NCBI GenBank assembly: GCA_025456145.1
Contig: JALOLD010000023.1
Span: forward strand, 1-43,966
Direction of reading: 5' to 3'
Origin: Thermoanaerobaculales bacterium
GTDB taxonomy: Bacteria; Acidobacteriota; Thermoanaerobaculia; Thermoanaerobaculales; Sulfomarinibacteraceae
Length of the DNA stretch: 43,966 nucleotides
In this document: in pieces, positions 27,792 through 36,668 of the stretch
How positions within the stretch are numbered: the stretch's first letter is position 1
Layout of the letters: the number at the start of each line of letters is the position of its first letter
Position numbers and translations under genes: made by a program
Notes under the pieces: generated by a model
Database searches by the model: none
The model's input: only the letters and a program-made list of their open reading frames with translations
Told to the model about the DNA's origin: nothing

Positions 27792-30260
27792 TCAGTGGAG
27801 GTAGCCGAGGGCCTCCAGGTGGGCCCGGTCCTGCTCGTCGAGGACCGCGTCCACCGGCGCCCGCTCGGCGAGCTCGGCGAGTGAGCGGTCGAGCTCTCGG
27901 CCGAGCCTCTCGAGCTCCTCCGGCCGGCTCGCCGCCAGGTCCTCGAGCTCTGCGGGATCGCGCTCGACATCGTACAGCTCGTGCTTGCTCAGGTCGCCCC
28001 GCCACGAGCGGATGAGCTTGAAACCGTCGAGGACGATCGCCCGGGCGTCGACGAAGGACTCCGGCCGGTAGGTGGCGGCGAGGATCGCCCGCTCGGGCGC
28101 CGCCGCGCCGCGGATGAGCGGCGCCAGGCTGCGCCCCGACACCCCGGCCGGGCCGGGCAGCCCGAGGAGCTCGGCGACCGTCGGGTAGAGATCGACGAGG
28201 CTGACCGGCTCGGCGATGACCAGCCCCTCGGGCAGCCGCCCCGGCCAGGTCATGACCAGGGGCACGTGGAGCAACGAGTCGTAGAGCTGCGAGATGTGGC
28301 CGACATGGCCGTGGTCGCCGAGACCCTCGCCGTGATCCGAGGTGACGACGATGAGCGTCCCGTCGATCATCCCGAGCTCGGCGAGCCCGGCGAGCAGCCG
28401 ACCGAGCTCGCGGTCGACGAGCTCGGTCTCGCCGGCGTAGGCGGCCCGGATCTCGGGGTTCGAGAGCAGCTTCTTGCAGGACACGAGCAGGCTCACCGAC
28501 ACCGGCTCGGCGCCCGGGTTGACGAGACGGACGGTCGCCGGCAGCTCGGACTCGTAGGTCGTGCGTTCCATCCGTCTCGGGATGACCCGCCACCCGTCGA
28601 GGGCCTCGACCCGGATCGAGGGATCGTCGGGGAGCAGGTTGTCGACCCGGTAGACCCGTCCCGGCTCGCGCTCACCCGCGAGCTCGAAGCGCAGCACGCT
28701 GGCGCCGGCGGGCAGCTCGAGCTGGAACCGGAAGCCGCGGCCGCCGGCGTCCAGCTCACCGACCGGATGTCCGTCGAGGCTCAGGACGATGGTCGGGTAC
28801 TCCTCATCGGGCGGCGCGTAGGGCTCGTGCGGGTCCGAGTAGTGGACGAAGAGGAAGGAGGGCACGCCGCTGAGCCGGCGGGCCGCCCCGAGGGCCTCGT
28901 CGGTGACCTCCACCGCGTCCTTGAGCCAGTCCCGCGAGAAGGCGTCGCCATAGGTCTCGAACCCGCGGTCGAAGCCGAGCTCGCCCTGCAGCACGCCGAG
29001 GCTGACGACCCCGGCGGTCCGCCGGCCCGATCCGCGCATCGCCTCGGCGAGGGTCGGGAGGTCGTCGCCGAGGTGCTGGGCGTTGTTGAGCACGCCGTGC
29101 TCCATCGGCAGCAGCCCGGTGAACATCGAGGCATGGCTCGGGCCGGTGATCGGGATGCACGACCTGGCCCGGTCGAACCGGACGCCCCGCGCGGCGAGCC
29201 CGTCGATGACCGGCGTCAGGTTGCCCGAGCCGTAGGCCCCGAGGGCGTCGGCGCGCAGCGTGTCGACGACGACGAGGAGCAGGCTCGCCGGAGCGAGGTC
29301 GGCGCCCGGGCGGCCGAGCACCCGCGCGGTCCTCAGGGTCACCTCGTCGCCGTCCGGCGCCGCCGCGACGCCGAGCTCGACCGCCTCGCCGGGCGTCCGG
29401 TCGATCTCGATCCGTGCGGTCCGGCCCCGCCGCGGCGCCCGCACCTCGGTGACCTCGGACCCGGGCTCGCCGGGGCGGGTCAGCCAGACCAGCGCGGCGG
29501 CGCGGCCGGTCGGGGACGCCACCTCGAGCTCGACCACCCCGTCGTGCGGCGCCGGGAAGCGGTAGGTCAGCCCGGTTCCGGGAGGCAGCACGATCCGCGG
29601 GGGCCCGGCTTCGCCAGGCTCGACACGGGGCTCGTCCCGGCCCGCCACCGAGGCCGGCCCGAGCGCGAGCCGGAACACCGCCGCCGCGAGGGTCCGCGTG
29701 TCGAGGCTGCCCGGCAGGTGGTCGGCCGGCCGCCCGGTGCGGCCGAACCGCAGCTCGACCCGGTTGCGACCGGCGAGCAGCGCGTCGCCGGGCACCGGCA
29801 GCGAGTAGTCGGCGACGCCGTTGCTCAGCACGACCCGGCCGAGCTCGCGCCCGTTGAGGGTGATCTCCACGGTCTGCTCGGGTGCGCCGTCCCAGGCGAA
29901 GGGATGGCAGCGCAGCTCGAGGCTCGTCGGATCCGTGCCGAGGAGCACGAGCTCGGCGGTGGCGGTCCCGGCGATCGCCCAGACGAAGGGCTCGCCGGTC
30001 GACGGGTCGACCTCCGGCGCTCCCCAGCCCGCGACCAACGCTGCCGGCGAGCCGGGGTCGACCGACGGCGCCTGGCGCAGGACCTCGGCGGCCCGGAAGC
30101 GCTGCACCAGGTCGACCGCGATCTCGGTCGGTGCGGGCTGCTCGCCGGGGCCCCGGAGATCGAGGCCGCAGCCGGCGACCCCCGCCAGAGCCGCGAGGAC
30201 GGCGCCGATCACCGCCCCGCGGCGCCGCCGCGGGCTGAGCGCTCTGCCCGTCGTGTCCAC
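27792..30260 (-). CDS. Sulfatase-superfamily lipoprotein with an inserted beta domain
   Basis: 822 aa from the GTG at 30260. The frame is open to 30638 but the extension is antisense to 30336-30725 and lacks protein-like composition. Signal plus lipobox LAGVAGC. N-terminal beta-sandwich regions (VEITLNGRELGRVVLSNGV) resemble those of the protein at 20972. The catalytic fold has LLLVVVDTLRAD and TSDHGEGLGDHG. The nucleophile region is ITGPSHASMFTG, with Thr372 where sulfatases have Cys/Ser and His in place of Arg. A domain of roughly 110 residues, probably beta, interrupts the catalytic fold after HYSDPHEPYAPPDEEYP. The C-terminal tail is HLEALGYLH. Annotated sulfatases of this type may be phosphodiesterases or transferases. 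Confidence 0.83.
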   Translation of the reverse strand: MDTTGRALSPRRRRGAVIGAVLAALAGVAGCGLDLRGPGEQPAPTEIAVDLVQRFRAAEVLRQAPSVDPGSPAALVAGWGAPEVDPSTGEPFVWAIAGTATAELVLLGTDPTSLELRCHPFAWDGAPEQTVEITLNGRELGRVVLSNGVADYSLPVPGDALLAGRNRVELRFGRTGRPADHLPGSLDTRTLAAAVFRLALGPASVAGRDEPRVEPGEAGPPRIVLPPGTGLTYRFPAPHDGVVELEVASPTGRAAALVWLTRPGEPGSEVTEVRAPRRGRTARIEIDRTPGEAVELGVAAAPDGDEVTLRTARVLGRPGADLAPASLLLVVVDTLRADALGAYGSGNLTPVIDGLAARGVRFDRARSCIPITGPSHASMFTGLLPMEHGVLNNAQHLGDDLPTLAEAMRGSGRRTAGVVSLGVLQGELGFDRGFETYGDAFSRDWLKDAVEVTDEALGAARRLSGVPSFLFVHYSDPHEPYAPPDEEYPTIVLSLDGHPVGELDAGGRGFRFQLELPAGASVLRFELAGEREPGRVYRVDNLLPDDPSIRVEALDGWRVIPRRMERTTYESELPATVRLVNPGAEPVSVSLLVSCKKLLSNPEIRAAYAGETELVDRELGRLLAGLAELGMIDGTLIVVTSDHGEGLGDHGHVGHISQLYDSLLHVPLVMTWPGRLPEGLVIAEPVSLVDLYPTVAELLGLPGPAGVSGRSLAPLIRGAAAPERAILAATYRPESFVDARAIVLDGFKLIRSWRGDLSKHELYDVERDPAELEDLAASRPEELERLGRELDRSLAELAERAPVDAVLDEQDRAHLEALGYLH

Positions 30261-30335
30261 CGGGGTCGATCGTAGCGCATCCGCCCCGCGAGAATCGCTG
30301 CCGCGCCGCGGAGGCGGTAGAATCCGCCCCGTCCG

Positions 30336-30725
30336 ATGACCGCGCCCCGCCTCACCCTCGACCTCCTCGGCGACGAGCTCGCGGTCTGCCGGCTGGCCGT
30401 CGACGCCGCGCCGCCCGGCTGGGCCTGGGGAGGCGAGCTGACCTCGATCACCAGCACCGGCGACGAGCTGTCGCTGGTCTGCGCCGCCCGGGCGGTGCCC
30501 GACGGGGTCGTCCGCACCGCCGGCTGGCGCGCTCTCAGGGTCCGTGGCCCGCTCGCCTTCGAGCTGGTCGGCGTCCTCGCCGGCCTGTCGACCGCGCTGG
30601 CCGGCGCGGGCGTCCCGATCTTTGCGATCTCCACCCACGACACCGACTACGTGCTGGTCCGGCAGAGCGACCTCGATCGCGCCGTCCGAGCGCTCGCCGA
30701 CGCCGGCTACCGCGTCGTGTCCTGA
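30336..30725 (+). CDS. ACT-domain (CASTOR/ACT_7-like) protein
   Basis: 129 aa. The C-terminal half fits a small amino-acid-binding ACT fold: a GPLAFELVGVLAGLSTALAG helix, then VPIFAISTHDTDYVLVRQSDLDRAV. Such stand-alone proteins are thought to bind amino acids, but a role is rarely known. ATG at 30336, with no strong ribosome-binding site. It is convergent with the ATP sulfurylase/APS kinase gene (18 bases apart) and divergent from the sulfatase-like lipoprotein. Confidence 0.8.
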   Translation: MTAPRLTLDLLGDELAVCRLAVDAAPPGWAWGGELTSITSTGDELSLVCAARAVPDGVVRTAGWRALRVRGPLAFELVGVLAGLSTALAGAGVPIFAISTHDTDYVLVRQSDLDRAVRALADAGYRVVS

Positions 30726-30743
30726 GCCGCTCGACGCCCGGGC

Positions 30744-32462
30744 CTACTCCCCCTCCGCCGAGATGTAGCCCTCGCGCTCGAGGTGGGACAGCACCTCGCG
30801 CACCGCCTCGTCCGGGGTCATCTGCGAGGCGTCGACCCGGACGTCGGCGTCCTCGGGCACCTCGTAGGGATCGGACACGCCGGTGAACTCCTTGATGATC
30901 CCGGCCCGCGCCTTGGCGTACATCCCCTTGCGGTCGCGCCGCTCGCAGACCTCGATCGGGGTCGCGACGTGGACCAGGACGAAGCCGCCGCACGGCCGGA
31001 CCATCTCGCGGACCTCGTGGCGGACCGAGTCATAGGGCGCGATCGGGGCGCAGATCGCGACCCCGCCGCCGCGGGTGATCTCCGACGCGACAAAGCCGAT
31101 GCGGCGGATGTTGAGGTCGCGGTGCTCCTTCGAGAAGCCGAGCTCCGACGACAGGTGCTTGCGCACCAGGTCGCCGTCGAGGAGGCTGACGCCGCGGCCG
31201 CCGAGCTCGAGCAGCTTGACCCTGAGGCCGTTGGCGATCGTCGACTTGCCCGAGCCCGAGAGCCCGGTGAAGAAGACCGTGAAGCCCTGCGAGCGGCGCA
31301 CCGGGTGGCGCCGCTCGAGCTCGCGGACGACCCCCGGGAAGCTGAACCAGTCGGGGATCCCGCTGCCCTCGGCGAGCCTCTGCCGGACCTCGTCGGCGGT
31401 CATCCGCAGCACCCGGTCGCCGGCGGCGGCCTCGCCGAGGGCGATAAACCGGCGCCGGTTGTCGGCCCACACCAGCTCGTCGAGGGCGACCAGCTCGACC
31501 CCGAGGTCCGCGGCGTGGGCGGTAACCGCCTCCCGCGCCTCGGCGTGGGTGAAGCCGGGAGCGCCCGGGCCGCCGAGCACCGCGCCGGCGCCGTCGTGCT
31601 CGACCGCGAGGTGGCTGCAGCCGTGGTTGCGGTGGATGATCGCGTGGAGCAGCGCCTCGCGGGCGCCGCCCCCGCGCACCGCCGCCGGCAGCAGGTTGAG
31701 CCGGGCGAGATAGGCCGGGTAGTGGGGCAGCACCTCCTGGTAGCAGCGCACCCGGGTGTAGTGGTCGACATCGCCCGGGGCGCTCATCCCGACCACCGGG
31801 TGGATCAGCAGACCGGCCCCGAGCGCCTGGGCCGCGCGCTCGGTCGCGGCCTGCTCGGCGCGGTGGATCGTCCGGTGGGTCTGGTAGGCGAGCACTCGCC
31901 GCCAGCCGAGGCGGGCGAACATCCGGCGCAGCTCCGCGGGGGTCAGGCGCAGCTCGCGGAAGTCGTGGTGGACCGGCAGCTGGACGCCCTCGACCGTTCC
32001 GGCGACCGCGCACGGCGGGGTCCGGCGGAGGAAGCGCGCAGCCTCGGCCCCGTCGGTCTTGCCGAGCAGCGCGAGCGCCTCGGCCTCGCGATCGGGCTCG
32101 AAGACCTCCTCGACCTCGAGGGAGGCGAGCATCACCCCCTCGGCGTCGCGCAGCGCGACCGGCTCGCCGACGACCAGCCGGTCGGCGGTCGTCCGGTCGA
32201 TGTCGAGGGTGACGGGCAGCGGCCAGAACCGTCCTCCGGCGAGCCGCATCGTGGCGCACACCGAGGCGTGGTCGGCGCCGCCCATGAACCCCGCGAGCGG
32301 CGACAGCGCGCCGGTCAGCAGCAGCTCGAGATCGCACTGCTGGCGGCGCTCGAGGTCGATCGACGGCCAGCCGCGCGACAGCTCGCGGATCTCGGCGGCG
32401 CGCTCGCCGCCGGCCAGCAGGGCGACGAGGGCGCCGCCGTAGGGGGTGATGAGGTGATCCAC
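30744..32462 (-). CDS. ATP sulfurylase-like / APS kinase fusion
   Basis: 572 aa. GTG start with GAGGAG nine bases upstream. Residues about 1-385 are an ATP sulfurylase-type domain. Residues about 390-565 are adenylylsulfate kinase with P-loop GLSGSGKST (about 399), LLDGDLVRKHLSSELGFSKE, DLNIRRIG and KGMYAKARAGIIKEFTG. The kinase half looks fully functional and would make PAPS. The sulfurylase active-site strand reads YQTHRTIHRAEQ (about 194), whereas characterised enzymes have QTRNPxHRxH; the second His of HxxH is Glu here. The later CSHLAVEHDGAG also deviates. Sulfurylase activity is therefore uncertain. It could supply PAPS for the sulfotransferase-like protein at 37543. Confidence 0.88.
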   Translation of the reverse strand: MDHLITPYGGALVALLAGGERAAEIRELSRGWPSIDLERRQQCDLELLLTGALSPLAGFMGGADHASVCATMRLAGGRFWPLPVTLDIDRTTADRLVVGEPVALRDAEGVMLASLEVEEVFEPDREAEALALLGKTDGAEAARFLRRTPPCAVAGTVEGVQLPVHHDFRELRLTPAELRRMFARLGWRRVLAYQTHRTIHRAEQAATERAAQALGAGLLIHPVVGMSAPGDVDHYTRVRCYQEVLPHYPAYLARLNLLPAAVRGGGAREALLHAIIHRNHGCSHLAVEHDGAGAVLGGPGAPGFTHAEAREAVTAHAADLGVELVALDELVWADNRRRFIALGEAAAGDRVLRMTADEVRQRLAEGSGIPDWFSFPGVVRELERRHPVRRSQGFTVFFTGLSGSGKSTIANGLRVKLLELGGRGVSLLDGDLVRKHLSSELGFSKEHRDLNIRRIGFVASEITRGGGVAICAPIAPYDSVRHEVREMVRPCGGFVLVHVATPIEVCERRDRKGMYAKARAGIIKEFTGVSDPYEVPEDADVRVDASQMTPDEAVREVLSHLEREGYISAEGE

Positions 32463-32603
32463 TGGGCTCGGCTCCTCGGTGGTGGTCGGTCTGCCGGCGG
32501 GGATTGTACTGCGTTCGACCTGGGGCGGCGGGCCGCGACACGCCCTCGAGACCCGCTCATTCGTGGAATCACCGTTCAGATCGAATAATCAGCAGAAAAT
32601 TGC

Positions 32604-32622
32604 CGATAATTTCGCGATAATT
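32604..32622. promoter_or_regulatory. Direct-repeat operator candidate in an AT-rich promoter region
   Basis: CGATAATT occurs at 32604-32611 and 32615-32622, 11 bp apart (one helical turn). It lies in the most AT-rich stretch of this part of the window (about 32565-32650), upstream of the PLP enzyme. The spacing and AT-richness would suit an Lrp/AsnC regulator such as the one at 36780. This is inference. Confidence 0.4.
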
Positions 32623-32712
32623 GGACACGATTCAGCGATTTGCCGAGGCATCATTCGAGCGAGTAACCTCGACCCGTCGCGACAACCGAGGCTTCCCCGA
32701 GGAGGATGGACC

Positions 32713-34080
32713 ATGACCACGGCAACCATCAACGGAGTCGACCGGTACATCGCAGAGGCCCGCGAGACGATGGCGCGGCGCGCCGAGCTTCGCGCGCGGG
32801 TCCGCAGGCTTCGCTTCGACACCATCGCGGTCCACGGCATGTACGGGCTCGAGGAGGCGTTCTCGGGTGGTCAGGGCGGGATCGTCGAGCCGATCTTCCC
32901 CTCGACCTCGCAGGCCTACCGCGACTCCGACGAGATGGAGGCCGCGCTGTCGTACCGGATCCCGACCTGGTGCTACTCGCGGATCCACAACCCGACGGTG
33001 TTCTACCTCGAGGAGACGCTGGCCCTGCTCGAGTCCTACGGCTGCTCCTGCGACGCCACCGGGCTCGCCACCTCGTCGGGGATGGCGGCGATCAAGCAGG
33101 CGGTCGAGCCGCTGCTCGCCAACCCTCAGGGCGCCCCGCTCAACTTCGTCTCCACCGCCCAGGTCTACGGCGGGACCTTCCAGCTGTTCAACCTGCGGAT
33201 GGCCGAGCGCGGCGCCCGGGTGCGCTGGGTGACCGAGCCGTGGCGCATCGAGACCTGGGAGCCGCTGATCGACGAGCACACCCGCTTTCTCTACGCCGAG
33301 ATGCCCTCCAACCCCCAGCAGGCGTGCACCGACCTCGAGGCCGCGGCCGAGCTCGCCCACCGCCACGGCATCCCGCTCATCGTCGACGCGACGGTGGCGA
33401 CCCCCGCCCTGATGCGTCCCCTCGCCCACGGCGCGGACATCGTCGTCCACTCGCTGTCGAAGACCGCCGGCACCGGCGGCAACGCGATCGCCGGCGGGAT
33501 CGTCGCCCGCCACGGCATCGTCTCGCGCCACCTCGACGACGAGCAGCGCGGCGACTACGCGCTGTGGCTCAAGCTCTGGCCGTTCCGCGACTCCGGGCCG
33601 TGCATGACCGCGACGACCGCGCACTATCTGCTCAGCGAGATGCGGACGCTGCGTCTCAAGATGGCGCAGATGTCGCGCAACACCCTCGAGGTGGCGCGCT
33701 ATCTCGCCGGCCACCCGAGGGTCGAGCGCGTCGACTACCTCGGTCTCGAGAGCCACCCGCTGCACCGGCTCGCCTCGCGCTACCTGAAGGTCGTCGACGA
33801 CGACACCCCGGCCTACGGCCACCTCATGTCGTTCACGATCCGCGGTTCGGCGGCGGATGCCCGGACCTTCTTCGACGGGCTCGGGCGGATCTTCCGCGCC
33901 ACCGACCTCGGCCGGATCAAGAGCGTCGCGACGATCCCCGCGATCTCCACCCACCAGCAGCAGGGCGAGGAGGGGCGCAAGCTCGCGGGCATCCCGCCGA
34001 CCATGGTCCGGCTGTGCGTCGGCGCCGAGCACCCGCAGGACACCATCGACGACCTCGACCAGGCGCTCGCCCGGATCTGA
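32713..34080 (+). CDS. Cys/Met-metabolism PLP-dependent enzyme
   Basis: 455 aa. Fold-type I PLP enzyme of the cystathionine gamma-synthase / O-acetylhomoserine sulfhydrylase / methionine gamma-lyase group. The cofactor lysine is Lys250 in SLSKTAGTGG. Other family segments are YSRIHNPTVFYLEETLALLE, ATSSGMAAIKQA and STAQVYGGTFQLF. An N-terminal extension of about 40 residues makes it longer than typical methionine gamma-lyases (about 400). The exact reaction is not decidable by eye. ATG at 32713 with GGAGG seven bases upstream; an out-of-frame ATG at 32706 is ignored. It is followed by homoserine dehydrogenase. Its TGA stop starts a 7-bp array. Confidence 0.88.
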   Translation: MTTATINGVDRYIAEARETMARRAELRARVRRLRFDTIAVHGMYGLEEAFSGGQGGIVEPIFPSTSQAYRDSDEMEAALSYRIPTWCYSRIHNPTVFYLEETLALLESYGCSCDATGLATSSGMAAIKQAVEPLLANPQGAPLNFVSTAQVYGGTFQLFNLRMAERGARVRWVTEPWRIETWEPLIDEHTRFLYAEMPSNPQQACTDLEAAAELAHRHGIPLIVDATVATPALMRPLAHGADIVVHSLSKTAGTGGNAIAGGIVARHGIVSRHLDDEQRGDYALWLKLWPFRDSGPCMTATTAHYLLSEMRTLRLKMAQMSRNTLEVARYLAGHPRVERVDYLGLESHPLHRLASRYLKVVDDDTPAYGHLMSFTIRGSAADARTFFDGLGRIFRATDLGRIKSVATIPAISTHQQQGEEGRKLAGIPPTMVRLCVGAEHPQDTIDDLDQALARI

Positions 34081-34190
34081 GGAGTGAGGAGTGAAGGGTG
34101 AAGAGTTAGGGGTGAGACGTGAGACGTGAGACGTAGAGCGCCGTATCTCGCGTCTCACCCTTCACAGCGAGCGAAGCGAGCGCTCACCTT
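34078..34190. repeat. 7-bp stop-codon array with inverted partner
   Basis: Starting from the stop TGA (34078-34080) of the PLP gene, units run GGAGTGA, GGAGTGA, AGGGTGA, AGAGTTA, GGGGTGA, GACGTGA, GACGTGA, GACGTAG. After a short spacer come pyrimidine units (GTCTCACCC, TTCAC). GGGTGAGACG pairs perfectly with CGTCTCACCC across the spacer. The 23-bp CAGCGAGC...GCTCAC element is at 34165-34187. This array lies between two co-directional genes. Confidence 0.85.
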
Positions 34191-34221
34191 CTCAGGCCCT
34201 AGAATCGCGAAGGAGACAACC

Positions 34222-35241
34222 ATGAAGATCATCCTCATCGGGTTCGGGACGGTCGGCCAGGGATTGGCCGAGCTGCTCGTCGGCAAGGCCGACGAGCTCA
34301 GGCGGGCGCACGGTCTCGCCCCCACCGTGGTCGGAATCTCGGACATGCTCAAGGGGAGCTGCCACGATCCCGCCGGGATCGACCTCGGGCGCGCCCTCGC
34401 CGCGGTCGCCGCCGGAGAGTCGCTGACCACCCTTCCGGGGGGCTGCGGCTGGAGCGCCCTCGAGATGATCGAGCGGGCCTCGGCCGACGCGATGTGCGAG
34501 GTCACCTACACCGACATCAAGACCGGGCAGCCGGCCACCGACCACATCCGCGCCGCCCTGGCCAAGGGGATGAGCGTGACCACCACCAACAAGGGGCCGG
34601 TGGCCCTCGCCTCGCGGGAGCTCGCCGAGCTCGCCGCGAGCCGCGGCGTCCGCTTTCTCTTCGAGGGGGCGGTGATGGCCGGCACGCCGCTGCTCAACCT
34701 GGTGCGCGAGAGCCTCGCCGGGTCCGAGATCCGCGAGATGAAGGGCATCCTCAACGGCACCACCAACTTCATCCTGACCCGGATGGAGGGCGGGATGGAC
34801 TACGCGGCGGCGCTCGCCGAGGCCCAGGCCCTGGGCTACGCCGAGGCAGTGCCCGATGCCGACGTCCTCGGGTGGGACGCGCTGGCCAAGGTCACGATCC
34901 TCGCCAACACGGTGCTCGGCGCCGCGCTGCGGCCGAGCGACAGCCCGTGCCGCGGGATCACCGAGATCACCCCCGAGCAGATCGCCGCCGCCGCCGCCGA
35001 CGGCAAGCGCTACAAGCTGATCGGCCGGGTCTGGCGCGACGGGCGGGCGGTCCGCGCCTCGGTCGGCCCCCAGCTCGTCGAGGCGGGCCATCCCCTCGCC
35101 GGGGTCGGCGGCGCGACCAACGCGATGACCATCACCACCGACACGCTCGGCGAGGTCACGATCGTCGGCCCCGGGGCGGGCCGCCGCGAGACCGGCTTCG
35201 CCCTGCTCAACGACCTCATCCACATCGGGAGGCGGCCATGA
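34222..35241 (+). CDS. Homoserine dehydrogenase
   Basis: 339 aa, a short form without the ACT regulatory domain. N-terminal Rossmann fold with GFGTVGQG at residues 6-13. The catalytic region has TTNKGPVAL, FEGAVMAGTPLLNL, GILNGTTNFILTRME and DVLGWDALAKVTILAN. It interconverts aspartate semialdehyde and homoserine. AGGAG six bases before the ATG. Its stop overlaps the aldehyde dehydrogenase start (ATGA). Without an aspartokinase nearby, and with an aldehyde dehydrogenase and an Lrp regulator beside it, it may work in the catabolic direction; that is inference. Confidence 0.9.
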   Translation: MKIILIGFGTVGQGLAELLVGKADELRRAHGLAPTVVGISDMLKGSCHDPAGIDLGRALAAVAAGESLTTLPGGCGWSALEMIERASADAMCEVTYTDIKTGQPATDHIRAALAKGMSVTTTNKGPVALASRELAELAASRGVRFLFEGAVMAGTPLLNLVRESLAGSEIREMKGILNGTTNFILTRMEGGMDYAAALAEAQALGYAEAVPDADVLGWDALAKVTILANTVLGAALRPSDSPCRGITEITPEQIAAAAADGKRYKLIGRVWRDGRAVRASVGPQLVEAGHPLAGVGGATNAMTITTDTLGEVTIVGPGAGRRETGFALLNDLIHIGRRP

Positions 35242-36659
35242 GAATGCTGCTCGCCGGCGAATGGGTCGACCGCGCCGAGACCATCGACGTCCGCGACCCC
35301 TTCGACGGCTCGCTCGTCGACACCGTGCCCTCGGCGAGTCCGGAGGACGTCGAGACCGCCCTCGCGGCGGCCGACCGCGCCCGCGAGACGGCGCGCCGGA
35401 TGACCACCTTCGAGCGCTGGCGGGTGCTCACCGGCGCCGCCGCGATCGTCCGCGACAACCTCGAGGACTTCGCCCGGACGATCGCCCGCGAGGGCTCGAA
35501 GACCATCCGCGAGGCGCGCAAGGAGGCGCGGCGGACGGTCAACACGCTGACCATCTCGGCCGAGGAGGCGAAGCGGCTCAACGGCGAGACCATCCCCTTC
35601 GACTCCTTCCCCGGGGGCGAGCAGCGGCGCGGCCACTTCCAGCGGGTGCCGGTCGGCGTCGTGCTCGCGATCACCCCGTTCAACGACCCCCTCAACCTGG
35701 TCGCCCATAAGCTCGGCCCGGCGATCGCCGGCGGCAACGCGGTGATCCTCAAGCCGGCCACCGTGACCCCGCTCTCGGCCCTCAAGCTCACCGAGGCGCT
35801 GCTCGCGGCCGGGCTGCCGTCGGATGTCCTCCAGACCCTGACCGGTCACGGCGCGGTGCTCGGCGACACCCTGGTGGCCGACCCCCGGGTGCGGATGATC
35901 AGCTTCACCGGCGGGCTCGAGGCGGGAAGACGGATCACCGCCCGGGCCGGGCTCAAGAAGATCGGCATGGAGCTCGGCTCGAACTCGCCGGTCGTGGTGT
36001 GGAAGGATGCCGATCTCGAGTGGGCCGCCGAGACCTGCGTCTCGGGCGCCTTCTGGGCGGCCGGCCAGAACTGCATCGGCGTCCAGAGGATCTATGTCCA
36101 GCGCGAGGTCTACGATCGGTTCCGCGACCGCTTTGTCGAGCTCACCCGGGCCTACAAAATCGGCGACAAGCTCGACGAGGCGACCGACATGGGGCCGATG
36201 ATCACCGAGACCGAGGCCGAGCGGGTCTCGAGCTGGATCGCCGAGGCGGTGGCGATGGGCGCCACGGTCCTCGCCGGCGGCGGGCGGACCGGCGCGCTGG
36301 TCGAGCCGACCGTCCTCGAGGGGGTGCCCGAGACCGCGACCATCCACCGCGAGGAGGTCTTCGGACCGACCGTCAACCTCTACCCCTTCGACGACCTCGA
36401 CGAGGCGATCCGCAGCGCCAACTCGGTCGACTACGGCCTCCACGCCGCCGGCTTCGCCCGGGACGTCGAGGTCTGCTTCCGGCTGATCGAGGGGCTCGAC
36501 GCGGGCAGCGTGCTGATCAACGACTCCACCGACTACCGGCTCGACTCGATGCCCTTCGGCGGCATCAAGGGCTCGGGTCTCGGCCGCGAGGGGGTCCGCT
36601 TCTCGCTCCAGGAGATGACCGAGCCGAAGGTCGTGTGCTGGTATCTGCCAGGGCTTTGA
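35238..36659 (+). CDS. Aldehyde dehydrogenase (NAD(P)+-dependent)
   Basis: 473 aa. Classical ALDH superfamily. NAD-binding N-domain with ITPFNDPLNLVAHKLGPA and LKPATVTPLSALKL. Catalytic Glu245 in GMELGSNSP, catalytic Cys279 in GQNCIGVQ, and the EEVFGPTVNLYPF and PFGGIKGSGLGREG motifs. It resembles the lactaldehyde/phosphonoacetaldehyde/GapN-like branch. Translation is coupled to homoserine dehydrogenase (ATGA overlap, GGGAGG just upstream). An attractive but unproven substrate is aspartate semialdehyde, giving aspartate. It is followed by a long hairpin, then an Lrp-type regulator. Confidence 0.92.
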   Translation: MRMLLAGEWVDRAETIDVRDPFDGSLVDTVPSASPEDVETALAAADRARETARRMTTFERWRVLTGAAAIVRDNLEDFARTIAREGSKTIREARKEARRTVNTLTISAEEAKRLNGETIPFDSFPGGEQRRGHFQRVPVGVVLAITPFNDPLNLVAHKLGPAIAGGNAVILKPATVTPLSALKLTEALLAAGLPSDVLQTLTGHGAVLGDTLVADPRVRMISFTGGLEAGRRITARAGLKKIGMELGSNSPVVVWKDADLEWAAETCVSGAFWAAGQNCIGVQRIYVQREVYDRFRDRFVELTRAYKIGDKLDEATDMGPMITETEAERVSSWIAEAVAMGATVLAGGGRTGALVEPTVLEGVPETATIHREEVFGPTVNLYPFDDLDEAIRSANSVDYGLHAAGFARDVEVCFRLIEGLDAGSVLINDSTDYRLDSMPFGGIKGSGLGREGVRFSLQEMTEPKVVCWYLPGL

Positions 36660-36668
36660 GGAACAGTT

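Noticed and set aside
30261..30638. N-terminal extension of the sulfatase-like lipoprotein
   Set aside because: It lies antisense to the ACT-domain gene, and a signal peptide with lipobox begins at the GTG at 30260.
30744..30790. A fifth GY tail on the APS kinase fusion (EREGYIS)
   Set aside because: The GY is followed by six residues rather than two and falls where the APS kinase fold normally ends, so it is probably coincidental.
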